Notes: generated from the letters alone by a model not told the origin. Counted from the stretch's first letter, positions 1 to 8,022 are shown. The stretch: DNA of 64,000 nucleotides from Gracilimonas sp040117685 (GCF_040117685.2 NZ_JBEDYP020000012.1:1-64000), one strand, 5' to 3'. A program made the numbers and translations.

Positions 1-81
1 TGTTATGTTAACCTACTTCGTTCAGTTGAAGCCGATATTAACCGCTGGAGCACTTTGAACATCTAGGTTTTCGCATTTATC

Positions 82-104
82 GTGAAACGCTTTCGCGTTT
101 TTGG
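82..104 (+). terminator. hairpin with T-run, terminator-like
   Basis: AAACGC (85-90) and GCGTTT (95-100) pair around a TTTC loop, and the T-run continues to 102. Read on the + strand this resembles a short intrinsic terminator for something left of the window. It lies in the non-homologous sequence just beyond the break in egtD, so it could equally be part of the element that caused the break. The stem is only six pairs. Confidence 0.35.
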
Positions 105-112
105 TGCGCCGC

Positions 113-409
113 TTAACCGGCAATGTTGTTCAAGCCCTTTAGCAAAATCCGGGTTTTATCACTGCTACCGCTACCCGGCTCAATTAAAATGGCTTCCTCA
201 CCCAGATGACATTCAATTTCTTCTATATTCTGCTCGAGAATATTTCGCTCGGTTCGGGTCGGATAATATTCCTCGAGCTCCGTAATCTCATCGAATAACC
301 TCGAACCTCGTTCATCATAAAAATATTTGCTGGGCAGTGATTTCTGAGGCCCGGTCAATCCATGCAGTACTTCATCCAGCATCGATGTCCGCTCTTTAAC
401 TTTGGTCAT
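113..409 (-). pseudogene. egtD: egtD fragment (L-histidine N-alpha-methyltransferase), 3' truncated
   Basis: The 98-residue product matches the N-terminus of EgtD, the SAM-dependent enzyme that trimethylates histidine to hercynine in ergothioneine synthesis. It shows the family start (PKSLPSKYFYDERGSRLFDEI, with TELEEYYPTRTE following) and the SAM-binding loop EPGSGSSDKTR at about residues 77-87. Family members are about 320 residues. Here the frame stops after LNNIAG, and none of the three frames further along the strand (112 down to 1) resumes the expected sequence. The break is therefore a loss of the 3' two thirds, not a simple frameshift. It follows egtB on the same strand after a 73-bp gap. 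The fragment should be inactive because most of the methyltransferase domain is missing. Confidence 0.8.
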
Positions 410-482
410 TTATTTCTGTAGCTGTTTCTCTGATACATTTTCCTAACAGATGTCTTAATCCAATCATTTATTACGGGGCATT

Positions 483-1775
483 TTATTTGGCGAGCCTGAT
501 TCCGCTGAACTGCCAGCGGGCATCCGCATGGAAAAAGTTGCGGTAGGTTTTACGGATGTGCATTTGCGATGTGGCACAAGATCCACCCCTCAGTACATAC
601 TGATTAGCCATAAATTTTCCGTTGTATTCCCCAAGCGCACCGGGCAGTGGCTTGTAGTTGGGATAGGGAGCATAGGCGCTCATCGTCCACTCCCAAACAT
701 CACCATACATCTGCTTTAGTTTTTCGGATGAAGGTTCAGGTGCAGTGGGATGGAAATTCCCGTCTTCCACAAAATTACCGGTAACCGACAAATCACCACA
801 GGCATGTTCCCATTCCTGTTCAGTGGGTAGGCGGACTCCCCTCCAGCGGGCAAAAGCATCCGCTTCGTAATAGCTGACGTGCGTTACCGGCTCGTTCGGG
901 TCCACCTCACGGGCTCCGAATAACGTAAACTGCATCCACTTTCCATCCCGCTGAAACCAGTACAGAGGAGCTTTCCATTCATTACTCTTAACGGCCGACC
1001 ATCCCTCATCCAGCCACAACTCCGACCGCGAATATCCGCCGTCATTGATAAATTCAAGGTACTCGCCGTTGGTAATCAAACGATCGGCCAGTTCAAAATC
1101 CTGCACCAGCGTTCGGTGCCGCGGGTGTTCATTATCGTAGGTAAACTCACCACCTTCATTTCCAATTTCAGTCACCTTCTCCTCAAATGGAATCCAGTTG
1201 ATAGGCTTGGCTTCTGGCAACAGCTTATGATCGCCTTCCCGATACTTCGGTAACAGCGGATTTTGCCCAAGCATATATTTCAGGTCGGTGAGTATCAGCT
1301 CCTGATGCTGCTGCTCATGATGAATACCAATCTCAACAACCTTAGAGGCTTCTTGCCATGTTTCTTCCGAAGCAGACTCTATAAATGCTTCCAGCTGTTC
1401 ATTTACATATCGCCGGTATTCAAATACTTCTTTGACGGTTGGGCGGGAAAGTACACCCCGTTTTGCCCGGGTAAACGGAACTCCGGTTTGCAGATAATAG
1501 GAGTTGAAAAAATAGGCGTATTGGGGATGCAAACTTTCAAAATCATCATCAAACTTTTCGAGCACAAAAGTCTCAAAAAACCAGCTGGTGTGAGCCAAGT
1601 GCCATTTGGTGGGACTGGCAAACTCGGAAGCCTGGATCACAAAGTCTTCGGTTTCCAGTGGCTCGCAGAGATACAGACTAAACGACCGGACGGTCTTAAA
1701 ATGCTGTAGCAGGTGGCTTTTGGAAAGGCGGGAATCTGTGCTTTCTGATATAGATTCCTGGGTAGTTGTGGTCAT
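483..1775 (-). CDS. egtB: ergothioneine biosynthesis protein EgtB (hercynine sulfoxide synthase)
   Basis: This 430-residue protein is a full-length EgtB, the non-haem iron enzyme that joins hercynine to a thiol (gamma-glutamylcysteine or cysteine) and forms the sulfoxide. The N-terminal DinB-like domain carries the three-histidine iron site: WHLAHTSWFFE (His59, His62 region) and IHHEQQHQEL (His153 and His157). The C-terminal half is a formylglycine-generating-enzyme (SUMF1-like) domain ending with LRGGSCATSQMHIRKTYRN and SGIRLAK. It lies upstream of the broken egtD on the same strand, so the pathway may be interrupted unless another egtD exists. The ATG at 1775 gives the usual family length. 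Confidence 0.95.
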   Translation of the reverse strand: MTTTTQESISESTDSRLSKSHLLQHFKTVRSFSLYLCEPLETEDFVIQASEFASPTKWHLAHTSWFFETFVLEKFDDDFESLHPQYAYFFNSYYLQTGVPFTRAKRGVLSRPTVKEVFEYRRYVNEQLEAFIESASEETWQEASKVVEIGIHHEQQHQELILTDLKYMLGQNPLLPKYREGDHKLLPEAKPINWIPFEEKVTEIGNEGGEFTYDNEHPRHRTLVQDFELADRLITNGEYLEFINDGGYSRSELWLDEGWSAVKSNEWKAPLYWFQRDGKWMQFTLFGAREVDPNEPVTHVSYYEADAFARWRGVRLPTEQEWEHACGDLSVTGNFVEDGNFHPTAPEPSSEKLKQMYGDVWEWTMSAYAPYPNYKPLPGALGEYNGKFMANQYVLRGGSCATSQMHIRKTYRNFFHADARWQFSGIRLAK

Positions 1776-1845
1776 CGCTAATACGTGTTCTGTTCGGCTT
1801 TACAGAATGTAGCGAATGAAAGCGAAAGCCAAAATTTTAGTTTTA

Positions 1846-2097
1846 TTACTTATCCCGGTAAAAATAAATCTTCTTATTGTCTGCGTCCCTTCGGCTTTTC
1901 ACCTTAAAATCGTTTTTCTTGCCAAACTGGTAAACGGCCGTCCGCATGGAGTTGATGTTTTTCTCGTTCGTGTAGCTTACTTCCACCGCCTGTCCGCCGG
2001 GCTTTAGCTTTTCGATGGCATCGAGCAGGGGTTTGAATTTCGACGTTCTTTTCTTAGACGACTTTACATTCGATCGTTTTACAAACTTAATATCCAT
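1846..2097 (-). CDS. small basic protein of unknown function
   Basis: An 83-residue, lysine/arginine-rich protein (starts MDIKFVKRSNVKSSKKRTSK). I do not recognise the family. The central part (FKPLLDAIEKLKPGGQAVEV) looks like a helix, turn and strand, and the C-terminus (RRDADNKKIYFYRD) is basic, so nucleic-acid binding is possible but unproven. It has no signal peptide or membrane segment. It lies between egtB (70 bp away) and the nuclease pair on the same strand. The upstream gap 2098-2273 is AT-rich and contains an inverted repeat AATTCT/AGAATT (2146-2151 and 2159-2164) that could be an operator. Confidence 0.6.
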   Translation of the reverse strand: MDIKFVKRSNVKSSKKRTSKFKPLLDAIEKLKPGGQAVEVSYTNEKNINSMRTAVYQFGKKNDFKVKSRRDADNKKIYFYRDK

Positions 2098-2273
2098 GAG
2101 TGATCCGCTTTTTTAAAAATATCTATACAAATAATTATAGTAATTAATTCTGATAGATAGAATTCAGTTTTTATTTAGATATGAAAAGCTGTCTAATGAA
2201 GTGGAAGAATTATTAATTCATTTCTTTTTCTACTTTCAATAATTGTTGTTTGTATAGAATCTGAGCTATATAA

Positions 2274-3026
2274 TTATTCATCTAACTCTATTATCAAAGG
2301 CATATGGTCACTGAACTCAAGCCATTTTGAAGGATTACCTATTTTCAGTTTAGCATTATTCACTTTCTCATTATTCATGAATATATAATCAATATGATAT
2401 GCTTTCTCTTTTTTTCTATGGAGATAAAATGTTGGCTGTGATTCAGAGCCTTGAATTTCACCATTTTTCTTATGATACAAACTCACCAAACCAAGTTCTG
2501 ACAACTCTTGTACAACATCAGTATGATTCCACCATCGATCTTTCCTATCCCATATAGAATTACTATTTAAATCACCTATAATCATAGAATGATTATTGTC
2601 TAAATCTTTGCGGTGAATTTTTAAATACTTCCACAGTTGCCCGATATAACCAAATGTGTGATCTCTAGAACCTTTTGTCCATGCTGCAAGGACTGAATAT
2701 TTTCCATTTAAATTAAATGGTAGAAAAAGTTTAAGATCAGCAGTTTTCCACTTTGTGGCAGGGCTTTTCGTATTTAAGTCATTTAAACTAAACGAATCAT
2801 CCCAGTTTAACTTTCTGATCTTGTTATTCTTTTTTGCAAAAACACCTATACCCTTATTCTTGGAATCACCATTCCATAAGTAGTTACCAGCCCAATCACT
2901 AAATTTTATTGTAGATCTTTTAGGGTCTTCACATTCCTGAACTATATAAATGTCCGCATCTAGTTGCTCTAATTGCTTTACCTTTTTTCTCAGTGCTCCA
3001 TTACAATTCCATGAAACTATTTTCAT
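2274..3026 (-). CDS. endonuclease/exonuclease/phosphatase (EEP) family protein
   Basis: This 250-residue protein has the EEP (DNase I/ExoIII-like) signature set in order: SWNCNG (residues 5-10), VQE (29-31, metal-binding Glu), GDLNSN (151-156), HIDYIF (211-216) and FSDHMPL (238-244, catalytic His). These residues predict a metal-dependent phosphodiesterase, most likely a nuclease. It has no signal peptide, so it is probably cytoplasmic. Its ATG overlaps the stop of the upstream GIY-YIG gene by four bases (3023-3026), so the two are translationally coupled. The coding sequence is visibly more AT-rich than the fad genes nearby, which suggests recent acquisition. The substrate is unknown. Confidence 0.85.
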   Translation of the reverse strand: MKIVSWNCNGALRKKVKQLEQLDADIYIVQECEDPKRSTIKFSDWAGNYLWNGDSKNKGIGVFAKKNNKIRKLNWDDSFSLNDLNTKSPATKWKTADLKLFLPFNLNGKYSVLAAWTKGSRDHTFGYIGQLWKYLKIHRKDLDNNHSMIIGDLNSNSIWDRKDRWWNHTDVVQELSELGLVSLYHKKNGEIQGSESQPTFYLHRKKEKAYHIDYIFMNNEKVNNAKLKIGNPSKWLEFSDHMPLIIELDE

Positions 3027-3904
3027 TGATTTAGAGAATCCTGTACTTTTTTAAAATCTCTACCCTTCTCATCAACCCATTCTGTGTACCCATTCGAATT
3101 TCTTCCTAAAACCATATTTGAAGCAGCACTTGGACTGTTAAATACAGCATCTTCAGCAAATCGAAGAATGTCTCCATCGTCTATCAGAATATCTGTTTCT
3201 AGCAACTTTCTTCTTAGTTTTCTGTATGTCTCTGTTGTTGAATTTGATAATTCCTTTTTCGCTTGACTCCCTTTAAGTACAATGTACCCTTGATCAGTCT
3301 CAACCATTTGCGCGGAATATGTGCTAGTTTTTATATAGTATTTTTGATGAATCGACTCTGATTCAGCCTCTTTTTTATCTTTTGAAGTGCGAGCTGTAGA
3401 TGAGATCAGAAACTTAAAGCCCATGACAGGTAGCACCAATTTGATCTGCTCCAAAAAATATTCCATATCTGAGATATCTGCCTCATGAAGTGTTGGCAGG
3501 CTTGGTGAGGTATTATTTTCTATCTCAGCTGACTTTGCTTCCACCGCTTCTTGAATCATTCGAGATTCTATATACCGGATCTGGGTCTTAGTCAGGAGCT
3601 CATCTTTACTGATAAAAAAAATAAATTCTTTAAAATCTTTCTTAGGATCACTTAGATGCTGTTTAAGTCTTGATTTAACATTTTCAGCTTCACCTATATA
3701 AATTCTTTCTTCATATGCATCATCTGAAGGATCTCCTTTGAGACAATAAATCCCGGGGTTATTAAATTCTTCCCGGTTAATAATTTTATTAACGGTAGCA
3801 CGTGGACTATAAATAGCTTTGCCAACCCAATTGCCGATTTCGGCTAATCGAGGGCCATATTCAGTGCCATCAATCATGTAAACAGTTAACTTCTTACCCA
3901 TCAC
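3023..3904 (-). CDS. GIY-YIG nuclease family protein with C-terminal DUF4357
   Basis: The 293-residue protein has a GIY-YIG domain at about residues 48-125: NPGIYCLKG (GIY at 51-53), RIYIGEAENVKSRLKQH (YIG at 69-71, catalytic-type Arg79) and YIESRMI (metal-binding Glu113). A linker follows, and the C-terminal part (about 237-286, with NMVLGRNSNGYTEW) matches DUF4357, a domain often joined to GIY-YIG nucleases and restriction-modification proteins. It is the first gene of a two-gene unit with the EEP nuclease. The unit is AT-rich and lies beside tRNA-Val. Two adjacent ATGs (3904 and 3901) can serve as start. The biological role is not known. Confidence 0.85.
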   Translation of the reverse strand: MMGKKLTVYMIDGTEYGPRLAEIGNWVGKAIYSPRATVNKIINREEFNNPGIYCLKGDPSDDAYEERIYIGEAENVKSRLKQHLSDPKKDFKEFIFFISKDELLTKTQIRYIESRMIQEAVEAKSAEIENNTSPSLPTLHEADISDMEYFLEQIKLVLPVMGFKFLISSTARTSKDKKEAESESIHQKYYIKTSTYSAQMVETDQGYIVLKGSQAKKELSNSTTETYRKLRRKLLETDILIDDGDILRFAEDAVFNSPSAASNMVLGRNSNGYTEWVDEKGRDFKKVQDSLNQ

Positions 3905-4048
3905 TCAGCCCTAATAATTGTTTTTTCTATATGTAGGCAGAGTTTAATTAAATTTGATTTGCTTTGCCACTTATAGCCTCAGACAAGTACGTAGGATTTT
4001 AGGATCTGTAGAGTCTTCTGAACTGAATCAACCGAGATAAGCAGAAAC

Positions 4049-4080
4049 AAAAAAAGCCTCTCAACATTGAGAAGCTTTTA
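4049..4080 (-). terminator. intrinsic terminator of tRNA-Val
   Basis: Read on the - strand, AAAAGCTTCTCAA pairs with TTGAGAGGCTTTT across a two-base loop with one mismatch and runs into a T-tract. It lies seven bases past the 3' end of tRNA-Val, as expected for the end of a monocistronic tRNA transcript. Confidence 0.8.
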
Positions 4081-4086
4081 GTGGTG

Positions 4087-4161
4087 TGGGCGATGAGGGA
4101 CTCGAACCCCCGACCCCCTCGGTGTAAACGAGGTGCTCTGAACCAACTGAGCTAATCGCCC
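4087..4161 (-). tRNA. tRNA-Val (anticodon TAC)
   Basis: The - strand folds as a complete 75-nt cloverleaf. The acceptor arm GGGCGAT/ATCGCCC is fully paired, with the D-arm start TAGCTCAGTTGG, anticodon stem CCTCG/CGAGG around the loop TTTACAC (anticodon TAC, valine), T-loop GGTTCGAGTCC and discriminator A. CCA is not encoded. A consensus Bacteroidota promoter lies just upstream and a terminator just downstream. Confidence 0.96.
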
Positions 4162-4179
4162 GACTTGTTCGAAGGGCGA

Positions 4180-4210
4180 CAAATATAAGAACATTTCCAT
4201 CTCTGACAAA
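4180..4210 (-). promoter_or_regulatory. Bacteroidota-type promoter of tRNA-Val
   Basis: On the - strand TTTG (4210-4207) is followed after exactly 19 nt by TATATTTG (4187-4180). This is a full match to the Bacteroidota housekeeping promoter TTTG-N19-TAnnTTTG. Transcription would begin about 10 nt before the tRNA 5' end. Confidence 0.75.
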
Positions 4211-4281
4211 GAAAAAATACACCCTATCTTGATTTATTGGTTAACACTGTTAACTTAAGGGCTCAATCAGAGACCGATTTT

Positions 4282-5586
4282 ATGGAAAACAACACCGAAC
4301 ATTCGTCCGTCGCCGTTCTTGTGGATGGCAGCCGGATCCCCTTTCAACGCTCAGGAACCAACTATAACGACCTGATGGCTTACGACCTCGGCCGCATGGC
4401 CATCGAAGGGTTGCTCGCACGAAACGCCGTAGACCCGGCCACCATCGACCGGGTGATTATGGGAACGGTTATTCAGGAGGTGAAGACCAGCAACGTAGCC
4501 CGCGAAAGTGCCCTCGGGGCCGGCATCCCGAATTCCGTGCCGGCATTCACCACAACTATGGCGTGCATCTCCTCCAATCAGGCCATCACCAGCGGAGTAG
4601 ATTTAATTCGATCGGGTCAGGCCAAAATAATCTTAGCCGGCGGAACCGAGACCATGTCCGATATTCCGGTTCGGTTCAAAAAGAAATTTCGTCAAAAGGT
4701 ACTGGAAGCCCGGAAGTATAAGTCGCCCTTAGATTTTCTGAAATTCTTCAAAGGACTGGGTTTCAAAGACTTTCTACCTGAACTCCCCGCCATTGCGGAG
4801 TTCTCAACCGGCGAAGTAATGGGCGAAAGTGCCGATCGTATGGCGGCCCGCTTTGGAGTGAGCCGTGAGGATCAGGATGAATTTGCGTTACGCTCCCACC
4901 AACTGGCGGCAAAAGCAACCGAGGAGGGATTGTTGGATGAGGAATTGATTCCCGCTAAAGTCCCGCCCGAATTTGATGTGGTAAAACACGACAACGGTTT
5001 CCGGGATGACACCTCCATGGAGAAGCTTGGCAAGTTGCGGCCGGCATTCATCAAACCGCACGGAACGGTTACGGCCGGTAATTCTTCGTTTCTAACGGAT
5101 GGAGCCTCCGCCAGCTTTATCATGGAAGAGCAAACGGCGCTTGAGCTTGGACTGAAACCTAAAGCATATATTCGCGAGTATAACTTTGTATCCCAGGATC
5201 CGGGTGAAGAGTTGTTGTTAGGCCCGGCCTATGCCATCCCTAAAGTACTGGATGCGATGAATCTACAACTCAGGGATATGGATGTCATAGAACTTCACGA
5301 GGCTTTTGCAGGGCAGGTTCTGTCTGTACTCACCGCTTTAAATTCCGAAAAATTTGCCAAAGACTCTCTGAACAAGGGTCAAAAAGTAGGGGAAATTCCC
5401 ATGGACAAGCTGAACACGCTGGGTGGCTCCCTTTCTTTAGGGCATCCGTTTGGAGCCACCGGTGTGCGGCTTGTCACAACCGCCGCCAACCGCCTGATTC
5501 GTGAAGACGGAACCTTTGCACTGGTCTCGGCTTGCGCCGCCGGCGGGCAAGGCCATGCGGTGGTGCTGGAGAGGTATGGGAATTGA
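4282..5586 (+). CDS. fadI: acetyl-CoA C-acyltransferase (3-ketoacyl-CoA thiolase, FadI type)
   Basis: A 434-residue thiolase that cleaves 3-ketoacyl-CoA in the last step of beta-oxidation. Catalytic residues are visible: the nucleophile Cys95 in TTMACISSNQ, His339 in ELHEAFAGQ, His388 in LGHPFGATG and Cys418 in SACAAGGQGH. The insertion after GGTETMSDIPV with KFRQKVLEARKYKSP is typical of the FadI/trifunctional-enzyme beta group. An in-frame ATG at 4237 exists, but a TATCTTG promoter-like box at 4225 would leave it almost leaderless, and family members begin close to VDGSRIPFQRSG, so 4282 is preferred. fadJ follows after a repeat-filled gap, giving the two-subunit beta-oxidation complex. Confidence 0.95.
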   Translation: MENNTEHSSVAVLVDGSRIPFQRSGTNYNDLMAYDLGRMAIEGLLARNAVDPATIDRVIMGTVIQEVKTSNVARESALGAGIPNSVPAFTTTMACISSNQAITSGVDLIRSGQAKIILAGGTETMSDIPVRFKKKFRQKVLEARKYKSPLDFLKFFKGLGFKDFLPELPAIAEFSTGEVMGESADRMAARFGVSREDQDEFALRSHQLAAKATEEGLLDEELIPAKVPPEFDVVKHDNGFRDDTSMEKLGKLRPAFIKPHGTVTAGNSSFLTDGASASFIMEEQTALELGLKPKAYIREYNFVSQDPGEELLLGPAYAIPKVLDAMNLQLRDMDVIELHEAFAGQVLSVLTALNSEKFAKDSLNKGQKVGEIPMDKLNTLGGSLSLGHPFGATGVRLVTTAANRLIREDGTFALVSACAAGGQGHAVVLERYGN

Positions 5587-5608
5587 TAAAGAGTTTCGGA
5601 GCCATAGC

Positions 5609-5830
5609 TTTCGACCTCTTCTGTCTTCTCCTTAACAAGGAGAAGGACGCGTTGATAAAACAAATTATCATGAAAAACATCAAAACCTTAACTCTCGACC
5701 TCCTCTGTCTCCTCCTTAGCAAGGAGGAGGACTCGTTGTTAGCAATCAGAACCATGAAAAAGCATCTATACTTTATACAACTCGGAATTAAGCCTCTCCT
5801 TGCGAAGGAGAGGTTTGGAGAGGTCGGAGT
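5609..5830. repeat. palindromic intergenic repeat, compound copy A
   Basis: The fadI-fadJ gap holds three related hairpins. Two left-end type units begin TTTCGACCTC (5609) and CTCGACCTC (5694); each continues into a perfect stem (CTTCTCCTT/AAGGAGAAG at 5625-5645 and CCTCCTT/AAGGAGG at 5711-5727). A right-end type unit has CCTCTCCTT, GCG loop, AAGGAGAGG (5793-5813) and closes with GAGGTCGGAG. Left and right ends are inverted relative to each other, like the tips of a MITE. The right hairpin is identical over 21 bases to one downstream of yajC (11580-11600), so this is a dispersed family. The element fills nearly all of the 318-bp gene-free stretch. Confidence 0.75.
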
Positions 5831-5904
5831 ATGGGGCTTTAAGCCTTGAACTACCCAGCACCTAACTTTTTAAAACCGAATAAACTAATCCCAAACCTAA
5901 CGCC

Positions 5905-8022
5905 ATGAGCTACCTCAATATCACACATAAAGATTCCGTCGCCATCATCACCCTGGATTTACCCGGCGAGAAAGTGAATAAGCTCAATGAATCGATGATG
6001 GACGAGTTTTCGGATTTCCTCGATGAGCTTGAGAATAATGATGAGCTTAAGGGAGCAGTTCTGATTTCAGGGAAGAAGGATAATTTCATCGCCGGGGCTG
6101 ATATTGATATGTTTCAGGCCCGGGATACCGCTGAAGAGATTGAGCGGCTCAGTAAAGACGGACATAGAATCCTCAACCGCATTGCCGGTTTCTCCAAACC
6201 CATTGCGGTAGCTGTTCATGGCAGTTGTATGGGAGGCGGACTCGAGCTCTCTCTGGCTTGCCACTACCGCGTTTGTTCGGATAGCTCAAAAACCGTTTTT
6301 GCTCTTCCGGAAGTTAAGCTCGGCATCTTGCCCGGAACGGGAGGTACGCAACGCCTGCCAAGGCTGATTGGCATTCAAAATGCCCTCCCGTATATGTTGA
6401 CTGGCAAAAATATGTATACCCGTCAGGCTAAACGTATGGGATTGATGGATGAGGTAACTCACAAAGATGCTATCGAGAAAGCGGCCATCAAAGGAGTGCA
6501 TAAAATCTCGGACGGTAAATTCGACCGAAAAGATAAGCGCCCTTTCCTGCACAAAATTCTGGAGGGGAATCCCCTGGGACGAAAAATCATCTTTTCCCAG
6601 GCCCGAAAGAAAACAGCAGGTCAGACCAAAGGAAACTATCCGGCTCCACCCAAAATCATAGACGCTATTGAGTTTGGATACAAACATGGTCTCGAAAAAG
6701 GACTGGAAAACGAAACCGTGTTATTTGGTGAATTGGGAGCCACAAAGGAATCCCGAAACCTGGTAAACCTGTTTTTTGGGATGAACGCCTCCAGGAAAGT
6801 CCCAAGTCCTGATTTGGTTCGGGATGTGAAGAAGATCGGCGTGCTCGGGGCCGGACTTATGGGTTCCGGGATTGCTGAAGTTAGCATCGACAAAGGCGAC
6901 TATCGGGTTTTACTCAAAGATCAAACCATTGAAAATGCCGCCGAAGGGGAGAAGGGTATTTGGAAATCCTTTAATGAAAAAGCCCAAAAGAAAATCATAT
7001 CGGAATTCGAACGGGATCAAATGGCAAGCAAAGTAACCGGGGTAGATTCTTATGACGGTTTCGGCTCCGTTGACCTGGTTATTGAAGCGGTGTTCGAAGA
7101 CCTGGAGCTTAAGCAAAACATCGTACAGCAGATTGAATCGAGTGCTCAGGAACATACCATTTTTGCATCCAACACCTCCTCGCTACCCATTTCTAAAATT
7201 GCAGAAGGAGCCCAAAGACCGGAGAACATCATTGGGATGCATTACTTCTCACCGGTCCAAAAAATGCCCTTGCTCGAAATCATCACCACCGATCAAACAG
7301 CCGATTGGGTAACTCAGACCGCCTATCAGGTTGGGGTGAACCAGGGTAAAAATGTAATTGTCGTAAACGACGGTCCCGGTTTTTACACCACGCGAATCCT
7401 GGCTCCTTATATGAATGAAGCGATGGTCATGCTGGAAGAAGGAGCCTCCATCGAATTCCTTGATAAAATCATGAAAGACTTTGGCTTTCCGGTTGGACCG
7501 ATGGCTCTTCTGGATGAAGTCGGCTTTGACGTAGGCGCACATGTGGCCGAAACCATGGGGCCTAAGTTTGCTGAACGTGGAGTTGAATCGTCTAACAAAG
7601 CCGATGAACTTCTGGAAGCCGGCTTCCGCGGACGTAAGAACAAGCGGGGAATGTACACATACACCTCCGGTAAGAAGAAAGAAGTGAATACCGAGATTTA
7701 TGAATATTTCGGCGGACAAAACCGCTCCAATCCTGACAAAGAATCAGCCCAACAGCGCATGGCCTTAACCATGATCAACGAAGCCGCCTGGTGCCTGGAA
7801 GAAGGTATCCTGAAATCTCCGCAGGACGGAGATCTCGGCGCCATACTAGGACTTGGCTTCCCACCCTTCCTTGGCGGCCCTTTCCGATACATCGATCAAA
7901 CCGGTGTTCAAAAAGTAGTGGACCAACTCAATGAATTCACTGATACGTTCGGCCCGCGATTCAAACCCGCTCAGCTGTTGCTAGATTATTCCAAAGAGGG
8001 GAAGAGGTTTTATGGGGAGTGA
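5905..8022 (+). CDS. fadJ: fatty acid oxidation complex alpha subunit (enoyl-CoA hydratase/3-hydroxyacyl-CoA dehydrogenase)
   Basis: A 705-residue bifunctional protein. The N-terminal crotonase domain (about 1-200) has the oxyanion-hole segments FIAGADIDMF and HGSCMGGGLELSLAC and the catalytic Glu in LPEVKLGILPGTGG. The middle has an NAD-binding Rossmann fold, IGVLGAGLMGSGIAE (about 311-325), and the hydroxyacyl-CoA dehydrogenase active-site stretch GMHYFSPVQKMPLLEI with the catalytic-type His. Two C-terminal 3HCDH repeats follow (PVGPMALLDEVGFDVG; GFPPFLGGPFRYID). It pairs with the upstream thiolase to complete beta-oxidation from enoyl-CoA. The length and domain order are those of FadB/FadJ; FadJ is preferred because the partner is FadI-like. 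Confidence 0.96.
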   Translation: MSYLNITHKDSVAIITLDLPGEKVNKLNESMMDEFSDFLDELENNDELKGAVLISGKKDNFIAGADIDMFQARDTAEEIERLSKDGHRILNRIAGFSKPIAVAVHGSCMGGGLELSLACHYRVCSDSSKTVFALPEVKLGILPGTGGTQRLPRLIGIQNALPYMLTGKNMYTRQAKRMGLMDEVTHKDAIEKAAIKGVHKISDGKFDRKDKRPFLHKILEGNPLGRKIIFSQARKKTAGQTKGNYPAPPKIIDAIEFGYKHGLEKGLENETVLFGELGATKESRNLVNLFFGMNASRKVPSPDLVRDVKKIGVLGAGLMGSGIAEVSIDKGDYRVLLKDQTIENAAEGEKGIWKSFNEKAQKKIISEFERDQMASKVTGVDSYDGFGSVDLVIEAVFEDLELKQNIVQQIESSAQEHTIFASNTSSLPISKIAEGAQRPENIIGMHYFSPVQKMPLLEIITTDQTADWVTQTAYQVGVNQGKNVIVVNDGPGFYTTRILAPYMNEAMVMLEEGASIEFLDKIMKDFGFPVGPMALLDEVGFDVGAHVAETMGPKFAERGVESSNKADELLEAGFRGRKNKRGMYTYTSGKKKEVNTEIYEYFGGQNRSNPDKESAQQRMALTMINEAAWCLEEGILKSPQDGDLGAILGLGFPPFLGGPFRYIDQTGVQKVVDQLNEFTDTFGPRFKPAQLLLDYSKEGKRFYGE

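Noticed and set aside
1..140. A genuine integron attC site
   Set aside because: Inner arms resemble L-boxes with an extra G, but the outer R-boxes fail the RYYYAAC/GTTRRRY pattern on both strands, so I list it only as a weak hint.
1846..4161. Prophage or integrative element with att repeats
   Set aside because: No integrase, phage structural gene or duplicated tRNA-Val end is visible between the break in egtD and the tRNA.
5609..5830. CRISPR array from the three similar hairpins
   Set aside because: Repeat units are not identical direct repeats, spacers are irregular, ends are inverted, and no cas gene is present.
5532..5849. 105-codon open frame over the fadI end and repeat
   Set aside because: It runs through palindromic repeats, which give repetitive LLL and KEKD-type peptides, not a protein.
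7249..7719. 156-codon open frame on the - strand
   Set aside because: It is antisense to fadJ inside well conserved domains; no independent signal.
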